NCBI RefSeq assembly: GCF_014203235.1
Contig: NZ_JACHIN010000021.1
Span: forward strand, 62,001-126,000
Length of the DNA stretch: 64,000 nucleotides
Origin: Nonomuraea endophytica
Lineage (GTDB): Bacteria > Actinomycetota > Actinomycetes > Streptosporangiales > Streptosporangiaceae
Direction: 5' to 3'
Positions 16,444 through 26,772 of this stretch are shown here, one piece after another. The stretch's first letter is position 1. Every line of letters begins with the position of its first letter. A program made the translations under genes and the position numbers. Below the pieces are notes generated by a model. That model ran no database searches and was not told the origin of the DNA. It worked only from the letters and a program-made list of their open reading frames with translations.

Positions 16444-18222
16444 TTATGGGGTGGGGTGGGTGTGGAGGGCGGCGTAGGGGCCGTTGGCGGCGAGGAGTTC
16501 CTCGTGGGTGCCCTGTTCGGTGATGGTGCCGTCCTGCAGCATCAGGATCAGGTCGGCCTGGCGGATCGTGCTCAGGCGGTGGGCGATGACGAAGCTGGTG
16601 CGGTTGCGGCGGGCTCGGGTCAGCGCCTGCTGGATGAGGAGTTCGGTACGGGTGTCGACCGAGCTCGTGGCCTCGTCCAGGACGAGGATGACCGGGTCGG
16701 CGAGGACGGCCCTGGCTATGGTGATCAGCTGGCGTTCTCCCGCGCTCAGGGCGCCGCCGTCCTGGTCGATGACGGTGTCGTAGCCGTGGGAGAGGGTGCG
16801 GATGAAGTGGTCGGCGTGGGCGGCTCGGGCTGCGGCCTCGACGTCGGCGGCCGTCGCGCCGGTGCGGCCGTAGGCGATGTTGTCGCGGATGGTGCCGCCG
16901 AACAGCCAGTTGTCCTGGGGGACCATGCCGGTCGCCGCGCGTAGCGTGTCGCGCCTCGTGTCGCGGATGTCCACCCCGTCGACGGTGATACGGCCGTCCG
17001 TCACGTCGTAGAACCGCATCAGCAGGTTGACCAGGGTGGTCTTGCCCGCGCCTGTCGGGCCGACGACCGCCACGGTGCTGCCCGGCTCGACGACCAGCGA
17101 AAGGTCCCGGATCACCCGCTCGGGCTCGCGAACGGCCGGCCTGGACGGGTTGGGGGTGGCGGGGCCGTACGAGAAGGAGACTGTGTCGAAGACGACGCGG
17201 CCGCGCGTCGGCGCGGCCGTCCCGGGCGGGTCCGGGGGCTCTTCCTCGGCGTCGAGGAGGTCGAGGACCCGCGCGCCCGACGCCACCCCCGACTGGATCA
17301 CCCCCGCCAGCCCGGCCAGCGCGGTCAGCGGCCCGCCGAACTCGCGCGAGTACTGGATGAACGCCTGCACGGCCCCCACCGTCAGCCCTCCGGCGGCCAG
17401 TTGCAGGCCGCCGACGACCGCGACGAGCACGTAGCCGAGGTTCCCGGCGAGTCCGGTCGCGGGGCCGATGATGCCGCTGACGAACTGGGCGCGGGCCGAG
17501 GAGTGGTAGAGGCGGGTGTTGTGTTCGCGGAAGGACTCGGCCGACTCCTCGCCTCGGCCGTAGGCGGTGATCAGGGTGTGGCCGGTGTAGGCCTCCTCGA
17601 CGTGCGCGTTCAGCTCGCCCGTGGCCTGCCACTGCCGCGCGAACTCCACCTGCGCCCGCCGCCCCGCCACCCGCGTGAGCTGGACCGACAGCGGCACGGT
17701 CACCAGCGCCACCGCCGCCAGCAGCGGCGAGATCCAGAACATCATCCCCAGCGTCCCCGCGATCAGGAACGTGGAGTTGGTGATCTGGCCGATGCTCTGC
17801 TGCATGCTCTGCGCGAGGTTGTCGACGTCGTTGGTGGTACGGCTCAGCACCTCCCCCCTCGGCTGCCGGTCGAAGTAGGGCACCGGCAGCCGCCCGAGCT
17901 TCTCCTCGACCTCCCGGCGCAGGTGGAAGATGACGCCCTGGACGAGCCGGGTGGTGTAGCGCCGCTGGAGTATCCAGAACGTGGCCGAACCGGCATAGAC
18001 CGCGAGCGCGCTCAGCAGCGTGAGGGACAGGGCGCGGCCGTCGATCCCCTGCTCCGGCCGGGTGATCGCGCCCGTGACGACCAGGTCGGTGGCGCGGCCG
18101 AGCAGCAGCGGGCCGGTGACGTTGAGGACGATGCTGGCCAGGCCGAGCACCCCAACCCCCCACAACGGGCGCAACGGCCGCAGAAGCGTCAGCAGGCGCC
18201 AGGCCGTCTTGCCGAAGCTCAT
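16444..18222 (-). CDS. ABC exporter half-transporter (multidrug type), second subunit
   Basis: 592 residues: TM domain (about 1-330) then nucleotide-binding domain. Walker A is GPTGAGKTT, the signature is LSAGERQLITIARA and Walker B is VILVLDEATSSVD, all canonical, with switch histidine in VIAHRLSTIRQADLI. ATG 18222 overlaps the upstream subunit stop as ATGA, so the two are probably made as a heterodimer. Exported substrate is unknown; such pairs often move lipids or drugs. Confidence 0.92.
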   Translation of the reverse strand: MSFGKTAWRLLTLLRPLRPLWGVGVLGLASIVLNVTGPLLLGRATDLVVTGAITRPEQGIDGRALSLTLLSALAVYAGSATFWILQRRYTTRLVQGVIFHLRREVEEKLGRLPVPYFDRQPRGEVLSRTTNDVDNLAQSMQQSIGQITNSTFLIAGTLGMMFWISPLLAAVALVTVPLSVQLTRVAGRRAQVEFARQWQATGELNAHVEEAYTGHTLITAYGRGEESAESFREHNTRLYHSSARAQFVSGIIGPATGLAGNLGYVLVAVVGGLQLAAGGLTVGAVQAFIQYSREFGGPLTALAGLAGVIQSGVASGARVLDLLDAEEEPPDPPGTAAPTRGRVVFDTVSFSYGPATPNPSRPAVREPERVIRDLSLVVEPGSTVAVVGPTGAGKTTLVNLLMRFYDVTDGRITVDGVDIRDTRRDTLRAATGMVPQDNWLFGGTIRDNIAYGRTGATAADVEAAARAAHADHFIRTLSHGYDTVIDQDGGALSAGERQLITIARAVLADPVILVLDEATSSVDTRTELLIQQALTRARRNRTSFVIAHRLSTIRQADLILMLQDGTITEQGTHEELLAANGPYAALHTHPTP

Positions 18223-19943
18223 CCGACCAGTTCCTCGCCGAGCTGAGAACGGACGATCTCCCGGTAGACGGGGCTGTCGCGGACGAGTTCTTCGTGGGTG
18301 CCCGCGCCCGCGACGCGGCCCTCGTCGAGGACCACGATGTGGTCGGCGTCGAGGATGGCGCGCACGCGCTGGGCGACGACGATGACGGTGGCGTCGGCGG
18401 TCTCGGCGGCGACGGCCTGCCGTACCCGCGACTCGGTGGTGTGGTCGAGGGCGGAGAAGGGGTCGTCGAGCAGATACACCGGGGTGCGGCGGACCAGCGC
18501 GCGGGCCAGGGACAGCCGCTGGCGCTGGCCGCCGGAGAGGTTGGCGCCGCCCTGGGCGACGGGCGCGTCGAGGTCCGGCACGAAGTCGCGGGCCTGGGCG
18601 ATGCCGAGGGCGTGCCAGAGCTCGTCGTCGGTGGCGCGCGCGTGGCCGAGGCGCAGATTGGTGGCCACGGTGCCGGAGAACAGGTGCGGGCGCTGCTCGA
18701 CCATGCTCGCCGACCGGGCGAGGAGGTCGGGGTCGAGGGTGGTGGCGTCCTCGCCGCCGAAGAGCACCGTGCCCTCCGTGGGGTCGGACAGGCGGCGGAT
18801 CAGGCCGAGCAGCGTGCTCTTGCCGCTGCCGGTGGAGCCGACGATCGCCGTCGTCGTGCCGGGGCGGCCGACCAGGTCGACGCCGTGGAGCACGTCGTCC
18901 TCGGCGCCCGGGTAGCGGAAGCGCACGCCGCGCAGCTCGACGCGTCCTGGGGCGCGCATCCGGCGGACCGGGCGCGCGGGCGGCGCCAGGCTGGGCTCGG
19001 TGTCCAGCACCTCGGCGACGCGGACGGCGCAGACCTCGGCTCTGGGCAGGTTCATGATGACGAACGCGGCGGTGAGCACGGCCGTCTGGATCATGGCCAG
19101 GTAGGTGAGGAACACGGTCAGCTCGCCGACGCCCAGACCGCCGCCGCCGACCCGCTGAGCGCCCGCCCAGATCACGAAGACGCCGCAGACGTTGACCAGG
19201 TTGACGACCAGCGGCATCAGCGCGACCGACGTGTAGCCCAGGCGGGTCGAGACGTCGGTCAGCTCCGCGTTGGCCCGCCCGAAGCGCGCTCGCTCGGCGT
19301 CCTGCCTGACGAACGCGCGGGTCACCCGGACGCCCGCGATCTGCTCCCTGAGCACCCGGTTCACGGCGTCGACGCGCTCCTGTACGGCCCGCGACAACGG
19401 CCGCATCCTGCCGACCAGCACCGCCGTGACGACGCCGAGAACCGGCACGAGCGCGACCAGCAGCCACGACAGCGCGACGTCCTGCAGAACGGCCATCACG
19501 ATCCCGCCCACGGCCATGACCGGGGCCGCGACGATCGCCGTGAGCAGCGACAGCGCGAACGTCTGGATCTGCTGCACGTCGTTGGTGGTGCGGGTGATCA
19601 GCGAGGGTACGCCGAGCGCGCCCACCTCCTGCCCGGACAGCCGCCCGACATGCAGGTAAACCGCCTCCCGAAGGTCACGGCCCACCCCCATGGCCGTACG
19701 CGCGCTCAGATGGACGGCGGCGAGCGTGGCAGCGCCCTGCACCAGGGACACGCCCGCCATGACCGCGCCCAGCCGCAGGATCAGCCCCGTGTCACCGGCG
19801 AACACGCCGTCGTCGATGATCACAGCGTTGAGCGTGGGCAGGTAGAGCAGTGCGGCCGTCTGCGCCACCTGCAAGAGGACGACGGCGGCCACGGCGCGGC
19901 GCCGCGGGCGCAGGTGCCCGGCCAGCAGCCGCCAGAGTGCCAC
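18219..19943 (-). CDS. ABC exporter half-transporter (multidrug type), first subunit
   Basis: 574 residues from GTG 19943 with GGGAGG upstream. Six-helix TM domain then ATPase: Walker A GSTGSGKST, signature LSGGQRQRLSLARA, Walker B VYLLDDPFSALD. After Walker B the catalytic glutamate position is Asp (DDPFSALD) and the switch region reads VVAQRVRAIL, with Gln instead of His. This half is therefore a degenerate site, as in TmrA/B- or BmrC/D-like heterodimers. The ribosome-binding site lies in a predicted strong hairpin. Confidence 0.92.
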   Translation of the reverse strand: MALWRLLAGHLRPRRRAVAAVVLLQVAQTAALLYLPTLNAVIIDDGVFAGDTGLILRLGAVMAGVSLVQGAATLAAVHLSARTAMGVGRDLREAVYLHVGRLSGQEVGALGVPSLITRTTNDVQQIQTFALSLLTAIVAAPVMAVGGIVMAVLQDVALSWLLVALVPVLGVVTAVLVGRMRPLSRAVQERVDAVNRVLREQIAGVRVTRAFVRQDAERARFGRANAELTDVSTRLGYTSVALMPLVVNLVNVCGVFVIWAGAQRVGGGGLGVGELTVFLTYLAMIQTAVLTAAFVIMNLPRAEVCAVRVAEVLDTEPSLAPPARPVRRMRAPGRVELRGVRFRYPGAEDDVLHGVDLVGRPGTTTAIVGSTGSGKSTLLGLIRRLSDPTEGTVLFGGEDATTLDPDLLARSASMVEQRPHLFSGTVATNLRLGHARATDDELWHALGIAQARDFVPDLDAPVAQGGANLSGGQRQRLSLARALVRRTPVYLLDDPFSALDHTTESRVRQAVAAETADATVIVVAQRVRAILDADHIVVLDEGRVAGAGTHEELVRDSPVYREIVRSQLGEELVG

Positions 19944-19945
19944 GT

Positions 19946-19981
19946 CGCGCCTCCCTTCACGATCGACTGTAGGGAGGCGCG
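19946..19981 (-). promoter_or_regulatory. Inverted repeat sequestering the ribosome-binding site of the ABC exporter
   Basis: Perfect 11-bp arms (CGCGCCTCCCT and AGGGAGGCGCG) separated by 14 nt. In the transcript the 3' arm contains the GGGAGG Shine-Dalgarno of GTG 19943 and the 5' arm carries its complement CCUCCC. Folding should occlude translation; alternatively it is a protein operator. Confidence 0.55.
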
Positions 19982-20023
19982 CGTGGGGTGAGGAAGCGGT
20001 TCCGCCCCGGGCGTAGCGGCCGC

Positions 20024-20386
20024 TCAGATGGTCAGCCGGCTCCCCGACAGCGGCCGCATGGCCAGCCGCAGGAGAGCCAGCGCGTTGTCGTCGCCGGCGA
20101 TGCGGTTGGCGCTGAGCACGCCGCACCGGCGGCATTCGTGGATCAGCAGCCACTCGCCGTCGTCGCGTACGGTCACGCCCAGCGCCTCCATCCGCCCGCC
20201 GCACCCGGCGTCACGGTCGCCCGGCACCCGCCGGTCGAGGTGAAGGCTGCCGAGGCAGGACGGGCAGTGGTTGCGGTGCGCGGTGCCCGGCGCGTGCATG
20301 GACACGTCCATCCGGCACGAGGCGCACCGGAACGTCGCCACCCGCGGCTCCTTACGCCGCTGCGGCCGCCTGGTACGTCCGCGCAT
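20024..20386 (-). CDS. RNHCP domain-containing protein
   Basis: 120 residues. Cys pairs FRCASC, HCPSC and ECRRC surround the family motif RNHCPSCLGSLHLD. The pairs could bind zinc in a rubredoxin-like knuckle. The C-terminal half (LLIHECRRCGVLSANRIAGDDNALALLRLAMRPL) is shared with the next gene upstream. The start ATG 20386 shares its A with the stop of that gene (TGATG). Function is unproven; the domain name comes from the conserved motif. Cytoplasmic. Confidence 0.85.
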   Translation of the reverse strand: MRGRTRRPQRRKEPRVATFRCASCRMDVSMHAPGTAHRNHCPSCLGSLHLDRRVPGDRDAGCGGRMEALGVTVRDDGEWLLIHECRRCGVLSANRIAGDDNALALLRLAMRPLSGSRLTI

Positions 20387-20676
20387 CACAGCCTCCCGAA
20401 CGGCTCGAACGGGAACGGCGGCGACGCCAGCGGGCGTACGGCCATCCGCATGAGGATGAGGACGTTGTCGTCGCCGCGCGCGGGCGATGAGACGAGCTGT
20501 CCACACAGCTCGCACCGGTGCACGACCACCCAGTCGCCTTCGGACGGCACGGCGACCGCGATGGGCGCCATGCGGGCCCCGTCGATCTCGTGTACGGCCG
20601 TCAGGCATTCGGGACAGTGTTGACGCCGGTCGTCCGAGGTGACCCCGCACCCCGGACAGGAAAAGTGTTCGGACAC
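20386..20676 (-). CDS. RNHCP-like domain protein, tandem paralogue
   Basis: 96 residues from GTG 20676 with AAGGAG upstream; a TTG at 20718 would add 14 residues. Motifs are FSCPGC, RQHCPECLTAVHE (variant of RNHCPxC) and HRCELCGQLVSSPARGDDNVLILMRMAVRPL. It is clearly a paralogue of the adjacent gene, with translational coupling between them. Function unknown. Confidence 0.78.
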   Translation of the reverse strand: MSEHFSCPGCGVTSDDRRQHCPECLTAVHEIDGARMAPIAVAVPSEGDWVVVHRCELCGQLVSSPARGDDNVLILMRMAVRPLASPPFPFEPFGRL

Positions 20677-20982
20677 GTTGGAGGTGCTCCTTGCCGAGAA
20701 ACCGTGGAACGACAGCAAGGAAGCGCCGAGCCGCCTAGCTCAGCATGCGATGCGGCAGCCCCGGGACAGCATGAAAGCCCGAGACACGGTAGGCGCGCTC
20801 GGCGCGGACCGGGGCATACATCACTGCTTCCTGGGGCACGGCGGCCCGGTTGATTCACCATCACGGACATTCGCGACGCTACCAGCGCCCCACCAACCCC
20901 AACCACCGATTTTCCTTCCCGGCCAACCGAACCCGCCTCTCCCCCGTCCTCTCTTCTGTCTCACCCACCCCGAGGGGGCACC
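20677..20982. other. Intergenic region upstream of the surface protein and RNHCP genes
   Basis: 306 bp holding the divergent promoter regions. The right part is pyrimidine-rich (20890-20975) and ends with GAGGGGG as the ribosome-binding site for ATG 20983. I see no convincing -35/-10 pair and no gene. Confidence 0.5.
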
Positions 20983-21696
20983 ATGCGCGTCCACCTGCTC
21001 GTCCCCGCCGTCGCACTGCTCGCCGTCTCGTCCGGCTTCCCCATGAGCGGCGAGAGCGCCGGGGTGGTGACGTACACGTGCACCACGACCTCTACCGGGC
21101 AGACCCAGGAGATCCGGGTGAACGTGGAGCTGACCGTGCCACCCACCGCGAAGGTGGACGAGCAGATGACGATCGGCTGGCGCGGCTCGTACGTCGGGGG
21201 CGGCGAGCTGATCGCACCTGTGCCCAGGCTCAAGCTGTACGTCTACGCGGGCATCAGCAAGATCGACAGGTTGACGTCGGCCACCGGAGTGGCCACGCTG
21301 CCCGCGATCGCCGCCGGGGTGCCACTCCCGTTACCCGAGAGCGTCGTCGAGCTCAAGACGACCCCCAAGCAGCCGGGCAGCGGATCGGTGCACCCGGCCT
21401 CCTTCAACTTCGGCACCTCACCCAGTGCGCGGGCGATCGAGTGCGAAGTGAAGGACCGCGGGACCGGCTCGGACTACCCGCTCACCGTGGAAGGGACGGC
21501 CCCCGTAGACGCCGAGACCGAGCGGCCCGATGACGCCCGGACCGATGAGCCGGTGGATGAGGTGAAGACGCCCGTCGGCGGGGCCGACACGGGCGGCGGT
21601 GGTGAGGCCGGGCCGGATGGGCGGATCGTGGTGTTGGCCGGGCTCGTGGTGCTGGCGGGGGTGGGGATGGGCGTGCGGGTGGGGTCGCGGCGCTAG
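20983..21696 (+). CDS. Putative surface-anchored secreted protein
   Basis: 237 residues. Signal peptide (VHLLVPAVALLAVSSGF) followed by a beta-rich domain starting VVTYTCTTTSTGQTQEIRVNVELTVPPTAKV and ending AIECEVKDRG, with two cysteines likely forming a disulfide. A Pro/Asp/Glu-rich linker (about 170-210) leads to a C-terminal hydrophobic helix IVVLAGLVVLAGVGMGV and RVGSRR. This is the layout of an actinomycete membrane-anchored extracellular protein. The domain resembles DUF6801-type modules, but I am not sure. Confidence 0.7.
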   Translation: MRVHLLVPAVALLAVSSGFPMSGESAGVVTYTCTTTSTGQTQEIRVNVELTVPPTAKVDEQMTIGWRGSYVGGGELIAPVPRLKLYVYAGISKIDRLTSATGVATLPAIAAGVPLPLPESVVELKTTPKQPGSGSVHPASFNFGTSPSARAIECEVKDRGTGSDYPLTVEGTAPVDAETERPDDARTDEPVDEVKTPVGGADTGGGGEAGPDGRIVVLAGLVVLAGVGMGVRVGSRR

Positions 21697-21851
21697 CCTC
21701 GGCGGTTGCGGCGGTCGAGGATGAACCACCAGGCGAGGCAGATCAGGCCGAGCACGCACAGGCTGGCGATCAGCAGCGGCGAGGTGACCAGGAAGGCCAG
21801 GACGATCGCGATGACCGCGATGACGATCGGCAGCGTCGGAGTGGGCGTCAT
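21693..21851 (-). CDS. Small membrane protein, hypothetical (52 aa)
   Basis: 52 residues: MTPTPTLPIVIAVIAIVLAF followed by a second hydrophobic stretch LLIASLCVLGLICLAWWFIL and a basic tail DRRNRRG. Two helices with positive residues at the C-terminus suggest an inner-membrane hairpin. Its stop overlaps the stop of the surface protein gene by 3 bp (CTAG). No clear ribosome-binding site, so the call is moderate. Confidence 0.45.
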   Translation of the reverse strand: MTPTPTLPIVIAVIAIVLAFLVTSPLLIASLCVLGLICLAWWFILDRRNRRG

Positions 21852-21858
21852 GTGCTGA

Positions 21859-23472
21859 TTATCGGGCGGACCGGATGGCGTCGGCGACTCTGGTGGCCAG
21901 GGCCATGACGGTGAGCGACGGGTTGACCGAGAGGGAGACGGGGATCAGGGAGGCGTCGCCGACGTACAGGCCGGTGACGCCGATCGCGGCGCCGTCGAGG
22001 TCGACGGCGCCGCCCATGGGGACGCTGCCCTGTACGTGGGAGGTGGTCAGGCCGGTCCACACGACGCGCCGGGCTCCGGCGGCGGCCAGGGCCTCGACGG
22101 CGAAGGCCAGGCCGTCGGCGAGGCGGCGGCGTTCCACGGGGGCGAAGCGTTTGCGGAAGACGTCGCCGGGCCCGGCCGTGGCGGTGTTGAGGTCGTTGGC
22201 CATGACGAGCAGCCCGGCCCAGTGGCGGTACGCGCGCACGGTCTCGGCCAGCGCCTCGCCCCACAGCGGCAGGCCGGAGGCGTCCACGAGGCTCATGGCG
22301 AAGGCCACCGGGTCCTGGATGGTGGTGCCTTCGACGACGAAGTCCTCCTGGTAGTCGAGGCAGTGCGCGGTGATCGGGTAGACCATGTGGCAGTCCTGCG
22401 GCTCGTCGAACAGGCCGTAGACGAGCCGGGCCGGGTGCAGGCCGAGCGTGCCGGGCAGGGCGGGGAAGCCGGGGCTGCGCTGCAGGATCTGCGGGGTGTT
22501 GAGCGCTCCGGCGGCCAGGACGACGACGGGCGCGCGGGCGACGCCGCCCGCGTGGACGACGCCGGTGACCTTGCCGTTCTCGATGAGGACCCGGTCCACC
22601 TCGGCGCCGGTGGCCAGGCGGATCTCGCCGCGGGCCAGGGCGGGGGCGAGCCACGTGTTGAGGGTGTTGCGGCCGGAGTTGGTCGGGCAGCCTTGCAGGC
22701 AGGAGCCGCATCGGCTGCAGTTGTAGTCGGTGTAGGACTCGACGGGGGTCAGGTCGGTGCCGAGTGCCTGGAAGCCGGGCCGTACCCGGTGGACGCTGGG
22801 CGGCCAGTCGGCGCGGACCCGCACGCCGAGCGCGGCCTCGACCCGCTCGTAGTAGGGCGTGAGGTCGAAGGGGAGCTCGGTCGCGGGCGCCCGCAGCGCG
22901 ACCTTGGTGTTGATCACGGTGGTGCCGCCGACGCAGCGCCCGGCCAGCAGGGCGAGGGGGCGCTCGCCCTCGACGTCGGCGAACCTCGCGGGCCACCACA
23001 GCCGATGGTTGGCGCGCAGCTCGAAGCGGGTGTGGTCCGCGGCGCCGCGCAACTCACCGGCCTCAAGCACCAGCACGTCCAGCCCGGCGCGGCCGAGCTC
23101 GGCCGCGATCAGCCCGCCGCCCGCGCCCGACCCGACGACGATCACATCCGCCGTGTCGTCTCCCCGGTACGGCTCCCGCCGCTCGTCCAGGAAGTCCCAG
23201 TCCTTACGCAGCCGCGCCCCCTGCGGCGGCCGGAACCCGATCGCCTCATGCCCGGTGGGCCCGGTGTGTCCGGGGGCGGAGTAGTCCCCGTAGTAGGCCT
23301 CGACCGCGATCGCCCGCACCAGATCGAAGGCGGGACTGCCCACCTGCCCGGCGAGGTCGGCGCGCTCCAGTGAGGCCAGCGCGGCGGCGAGGCCGGGCGG
23401 GTCGGTCCTGGCGGCGTACTCGGTGACGCCGATGTCCGCCGATCCCGGCACGAGCCGGTCGAAGACGTTCAC
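21859..23472 (-). CDS. GMC-family FAD-dependent oxidoreductase
   Basis: 537 residues from GTG 23472 (GTGA overlap with the SDR stop). After an N-terminal extension of about 110 residues comes the FAD-binding motif DVIVVGSGAGGGLIAAELGRAGLDVLVLEAG. Then come GRCVGGTTVIN and a four-cysteine segment CSRCGSCLQGCP. The C-terminal substrate domain has SHVQGSVPMGGAVD and VNPSLTVMALATRVADAI. It should oxidise an alcohol. Position as last gene of an aromatic-acid-type operon suggests an aryl or hydroxy-acid substrate (inference). Confidence 0.88.
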   Translation of the reverse strand: MNVFDRLVPGSADIGVTEYAARTDPPGLAAALASLERADLAGQVGSPAFDLVRAIAVEAYYGDYSAPGHTGPTGHEAIGFRPPQGARLRKDWDFLDERREPYRGDDTADVIVVGSGAGGGLIAAELGRAGLDVLVLEAGELRGAADHTRFELRANHRLWWPARFADVEGERPLALLAGRCVGGTTVINTKVALRAPATELPFDLTPYYERVEAALGVRVRADWPPSVHRVRPGFQALGTDLTPVESYTDYNCSRCGSCLQGCPTNSGRNTLNTWLAPALARGEIRLATGAEVDRVLIENGKVTGVVHAGGVARAPVVVLAAGALNTPQILQRSPGFPALPGTLGLHPARLVYGLFDEPQDCHMVYPITAHCLDYQEDFVVEGTTIQDPVAFAMSLVDASGLPLWGEALAETVRAYRHWAGLLVMANDLNTATAGPGDVFRKRFAPVERRRLADGLAFAVEALAAAGARRVVWTGLTTSHVQGSVPMGGAVDLDGAAIGVTGLYVGDASLIPVSLSVNPSLTVMALATRVADAIRSAR

Positions 23473-24201
23473 AGGAAGGCTGCCCCTCCGTCGACGTTGA
23501 GGGTCTGCCCGGTGAGGAACCCGCTGCCCGGATCGCACACATAGAGCAGCGTCGACACCAGATCGCCGGGCTCGGCCACCCGGGGCACCCGCTGCGTGGC
23601 CGCCACGCGCTCGAACCCGCCGTCCGCGCCGGTGCTGCGCGTTGCGGTCTCGGTCCTGGTCAGGCCGGGGGCGATGACGTTGGCTGTGATGTTCTCGGGT
23701 CCGAGCAGGGTGGCGAGTGAGCGGGTCATGCCGATGAGCGCGGCCTTGGAGGCGGTGTAGGCGACGAGGTCGGGCGGGCCGACGAACACGGCGCCGGAGG
23801 CGATGCTGACGACCCGCCCCCAACCGGCCTCGCGCAGGTACGGCAGCGCCGCCTGCGTCACCGTGAAAGGCCCTTCGACGTTGATCCGGAGGATCCGCCG
23901 CAGGTCGTCCAGCGTCGTCTTCTCGAACGGGATGGGCGGGTAGACCCCGGCGTTGTTGACCACGATGTGCGGCCCGCCCGCCTCGGCGGCGACCAGCGCC
24001 ATCGCCCGCGCGACCTGCGACGGTTCGGTCACGTCGACGGTGACGGGCAGGAACGCGGCGCCGATCCGCCGGGCGGTCCCGCTCTGGGACGCGACGTCGA
24101 ACCCGGCGACCCGCGCCCCGGCGGCGGCCAGCGCGGCGGCGAACTCCCGGCCGAGCCCGCCGGCCGAGCCGGTCACCACCGCGGTACGTCCGGCGAGACG
24201 A

Positions 24202-24221
<20 letters not shown>
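23469..24221 (-). CDS. SDR family oxidoreductase
   Basis: 250 residues, classical short-chain dehydrogenase. NAD(P) motif is TGSAGGLGREFA, then NNAGVYPP, catalytic Ser in SIASGAVF and YTASKAAL (Tyr-x-x-x-Lys). FDVASQ after beta-2 suggests NAD(H) preference. The start is ATG 24221 or GTG 24209 (the latter with GGAG 6 nt upstream); both overlap the preceding ATPase gene. It probably interconverts an alcohol and ketone in the same catabolic route as the flanking GMC enzyme. Confidence 0.9.
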
Positions 24222-25698
<1,477 letters not shown>

Positions 25699-25701
25699 GG
25701 G

Positions 25702-26772
25702 CTATTTCGCCTCGCTCATCGGCCGCAGCCTGCCCTGGATACCGCTGAAGAACTCGTCCGCTCGGCTCTTCAGCCACTCCCGCTTGGCCTGGTCGGAGGC
25801 CTGCCTGGCGGTGATCTCGTCGACGTTGTCCTTGGTCACGAGCAGGTGGCCGGGGTCCACCCAGCCCTCGGGCAGCGGCTTGCCCGCCTTGGCGGCCTCG
25901 GCCAGCATGCGGATCGCCACGTAGCCCTTGAAGTAGTGCTCGGGCGACATGGCGGCGAAGCTGGTGCCGTCCTTGACCGCGGCCAGCGTCTTGGGGTCGA
26001 GGTCGAAGGCGGCCACCAGGTACGAACCGCCGGCGGTCTGCTTGGCCTTGGCCAGGTTGTACGCGTCCTGGTCACCGGTGCCGAGGAAGGCCAGCGCCTT
26101 CGGATGGGCCTTGACCAGCCCGTTCCAGATCTCGAAGTTGGCGGCCGGGTCGTTCTTGGTCTCGAACGGGCCGAGCACCTTCACCCCGGGCAGCTTCTCG
26201 GCGAAGGCCTCCTTCATGCCGTTGGCCCGCTCGTCCAGCACGGGCACACCCGGGTTCGGCGTGCCGAGCACCACTTCGCCGGAGGCGTCCGGCGGCAGGA
26301 GCTTGATGGCTTCGAGCGCGAGCTGCTTGCCCGCGCCCCGGTTGTCGTTGCCGACGTAGAGGCCGACGTTGCTGCCGGGGGCGGGCACGGTGTCCACACC
26401 GACCAGCCGGATCTTCCGCGCCGCCAGGTCGGCCAGCGGCCGTACGAACAGCTCCGGCGCCAGGTCCTCGATCGCGATGCCGTCGGGCGCGGTACGGCCG
26501 AGGTCGCCGAAGAGCTTGACCTGGGCGGGAGGGTCCACCGAGTTGGGTGCGCTGATCTGGAGTTCGACGCCGCCGACGGTGTCGGCGCCGAACTGCCCGC
26601 CGGCCGCCATCTCCTGGGCGAAGTCGGCGTCGGTGGTGGCCAGCGAAAACCCGATCTTCGGGGCGCCGGAGGAGGTCGGGCCGCCGCCGGAGCAGGCGGC
26701 GGTCAGGACGAGGACGGCGATCAGGGCGCGTTTCACAGCGTTTCTCACAGTGTTTGTCACAGTGTTTGTCAC
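25702..26772 (-). CDS. Ribose-type substrate-binding lipoprotein
   Basis: 356 residues. Lipoprotein signal KRALIAVLVLTAACSGGG, then a family 4 periplasmic-binding fold: KIGFSLATTDADFAQEMAAG, APDGIAIEDLAPELFVRPL, KIRLVGVDTV, YVGNDNRGAGKQLALEAIKLLP. The start GTG 26772 has GGGAGG 5 nt upstream and overlaps the permease stop. The first codons are a 12-bp tandem repeat, giving four in-frame GTG codons before the hydrophobic core. The ligand may be an aromatic or glycosidic compound, judged from the catabolic neighbours. Confidence 0.88.
   Translation of the reverse strand: MTNTVTNTVRNAVKRALIAVLVLTAACSGGGPTSSGAPKIGFSLATTDADFAQEMAAGGQFGADTVGGVELQISAPNSVDPPAQVKLFGDLGRTAPDGIAIEDLAPELFVRPLADLAARKIRLVGVDTVPAPGSNVGLYVGNDNRGAGKQLALEAIKLLPPDASGEVVLGTPNPGVPVLDERANGMKEAFAEKLPGVKVLGPFETKNDPAANFEIWNGLVKAHPKALAFLGTGDQDAYNLAKAKQTAGGSYLVAAFDLDPKTLAAVKDGTSFAAMSPEHYFKGYVAIRMLAEAAKAGKPLPEGWVDPGHLLVTKDNVDEITARQASDQAKREWLKSRADEFFSGIQGRLRPMSEAK
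26737..26772 (-). repeat. 12-bp tandem repeat at the start of the binding-protein gene
   Basis: Three in-frame units on the minus strand: GTGACAAACACT twice exactly, then GTGAGAAACGCT, followed by another GTG. Each unit begins with a potential start codon. Confidence 0.8.
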
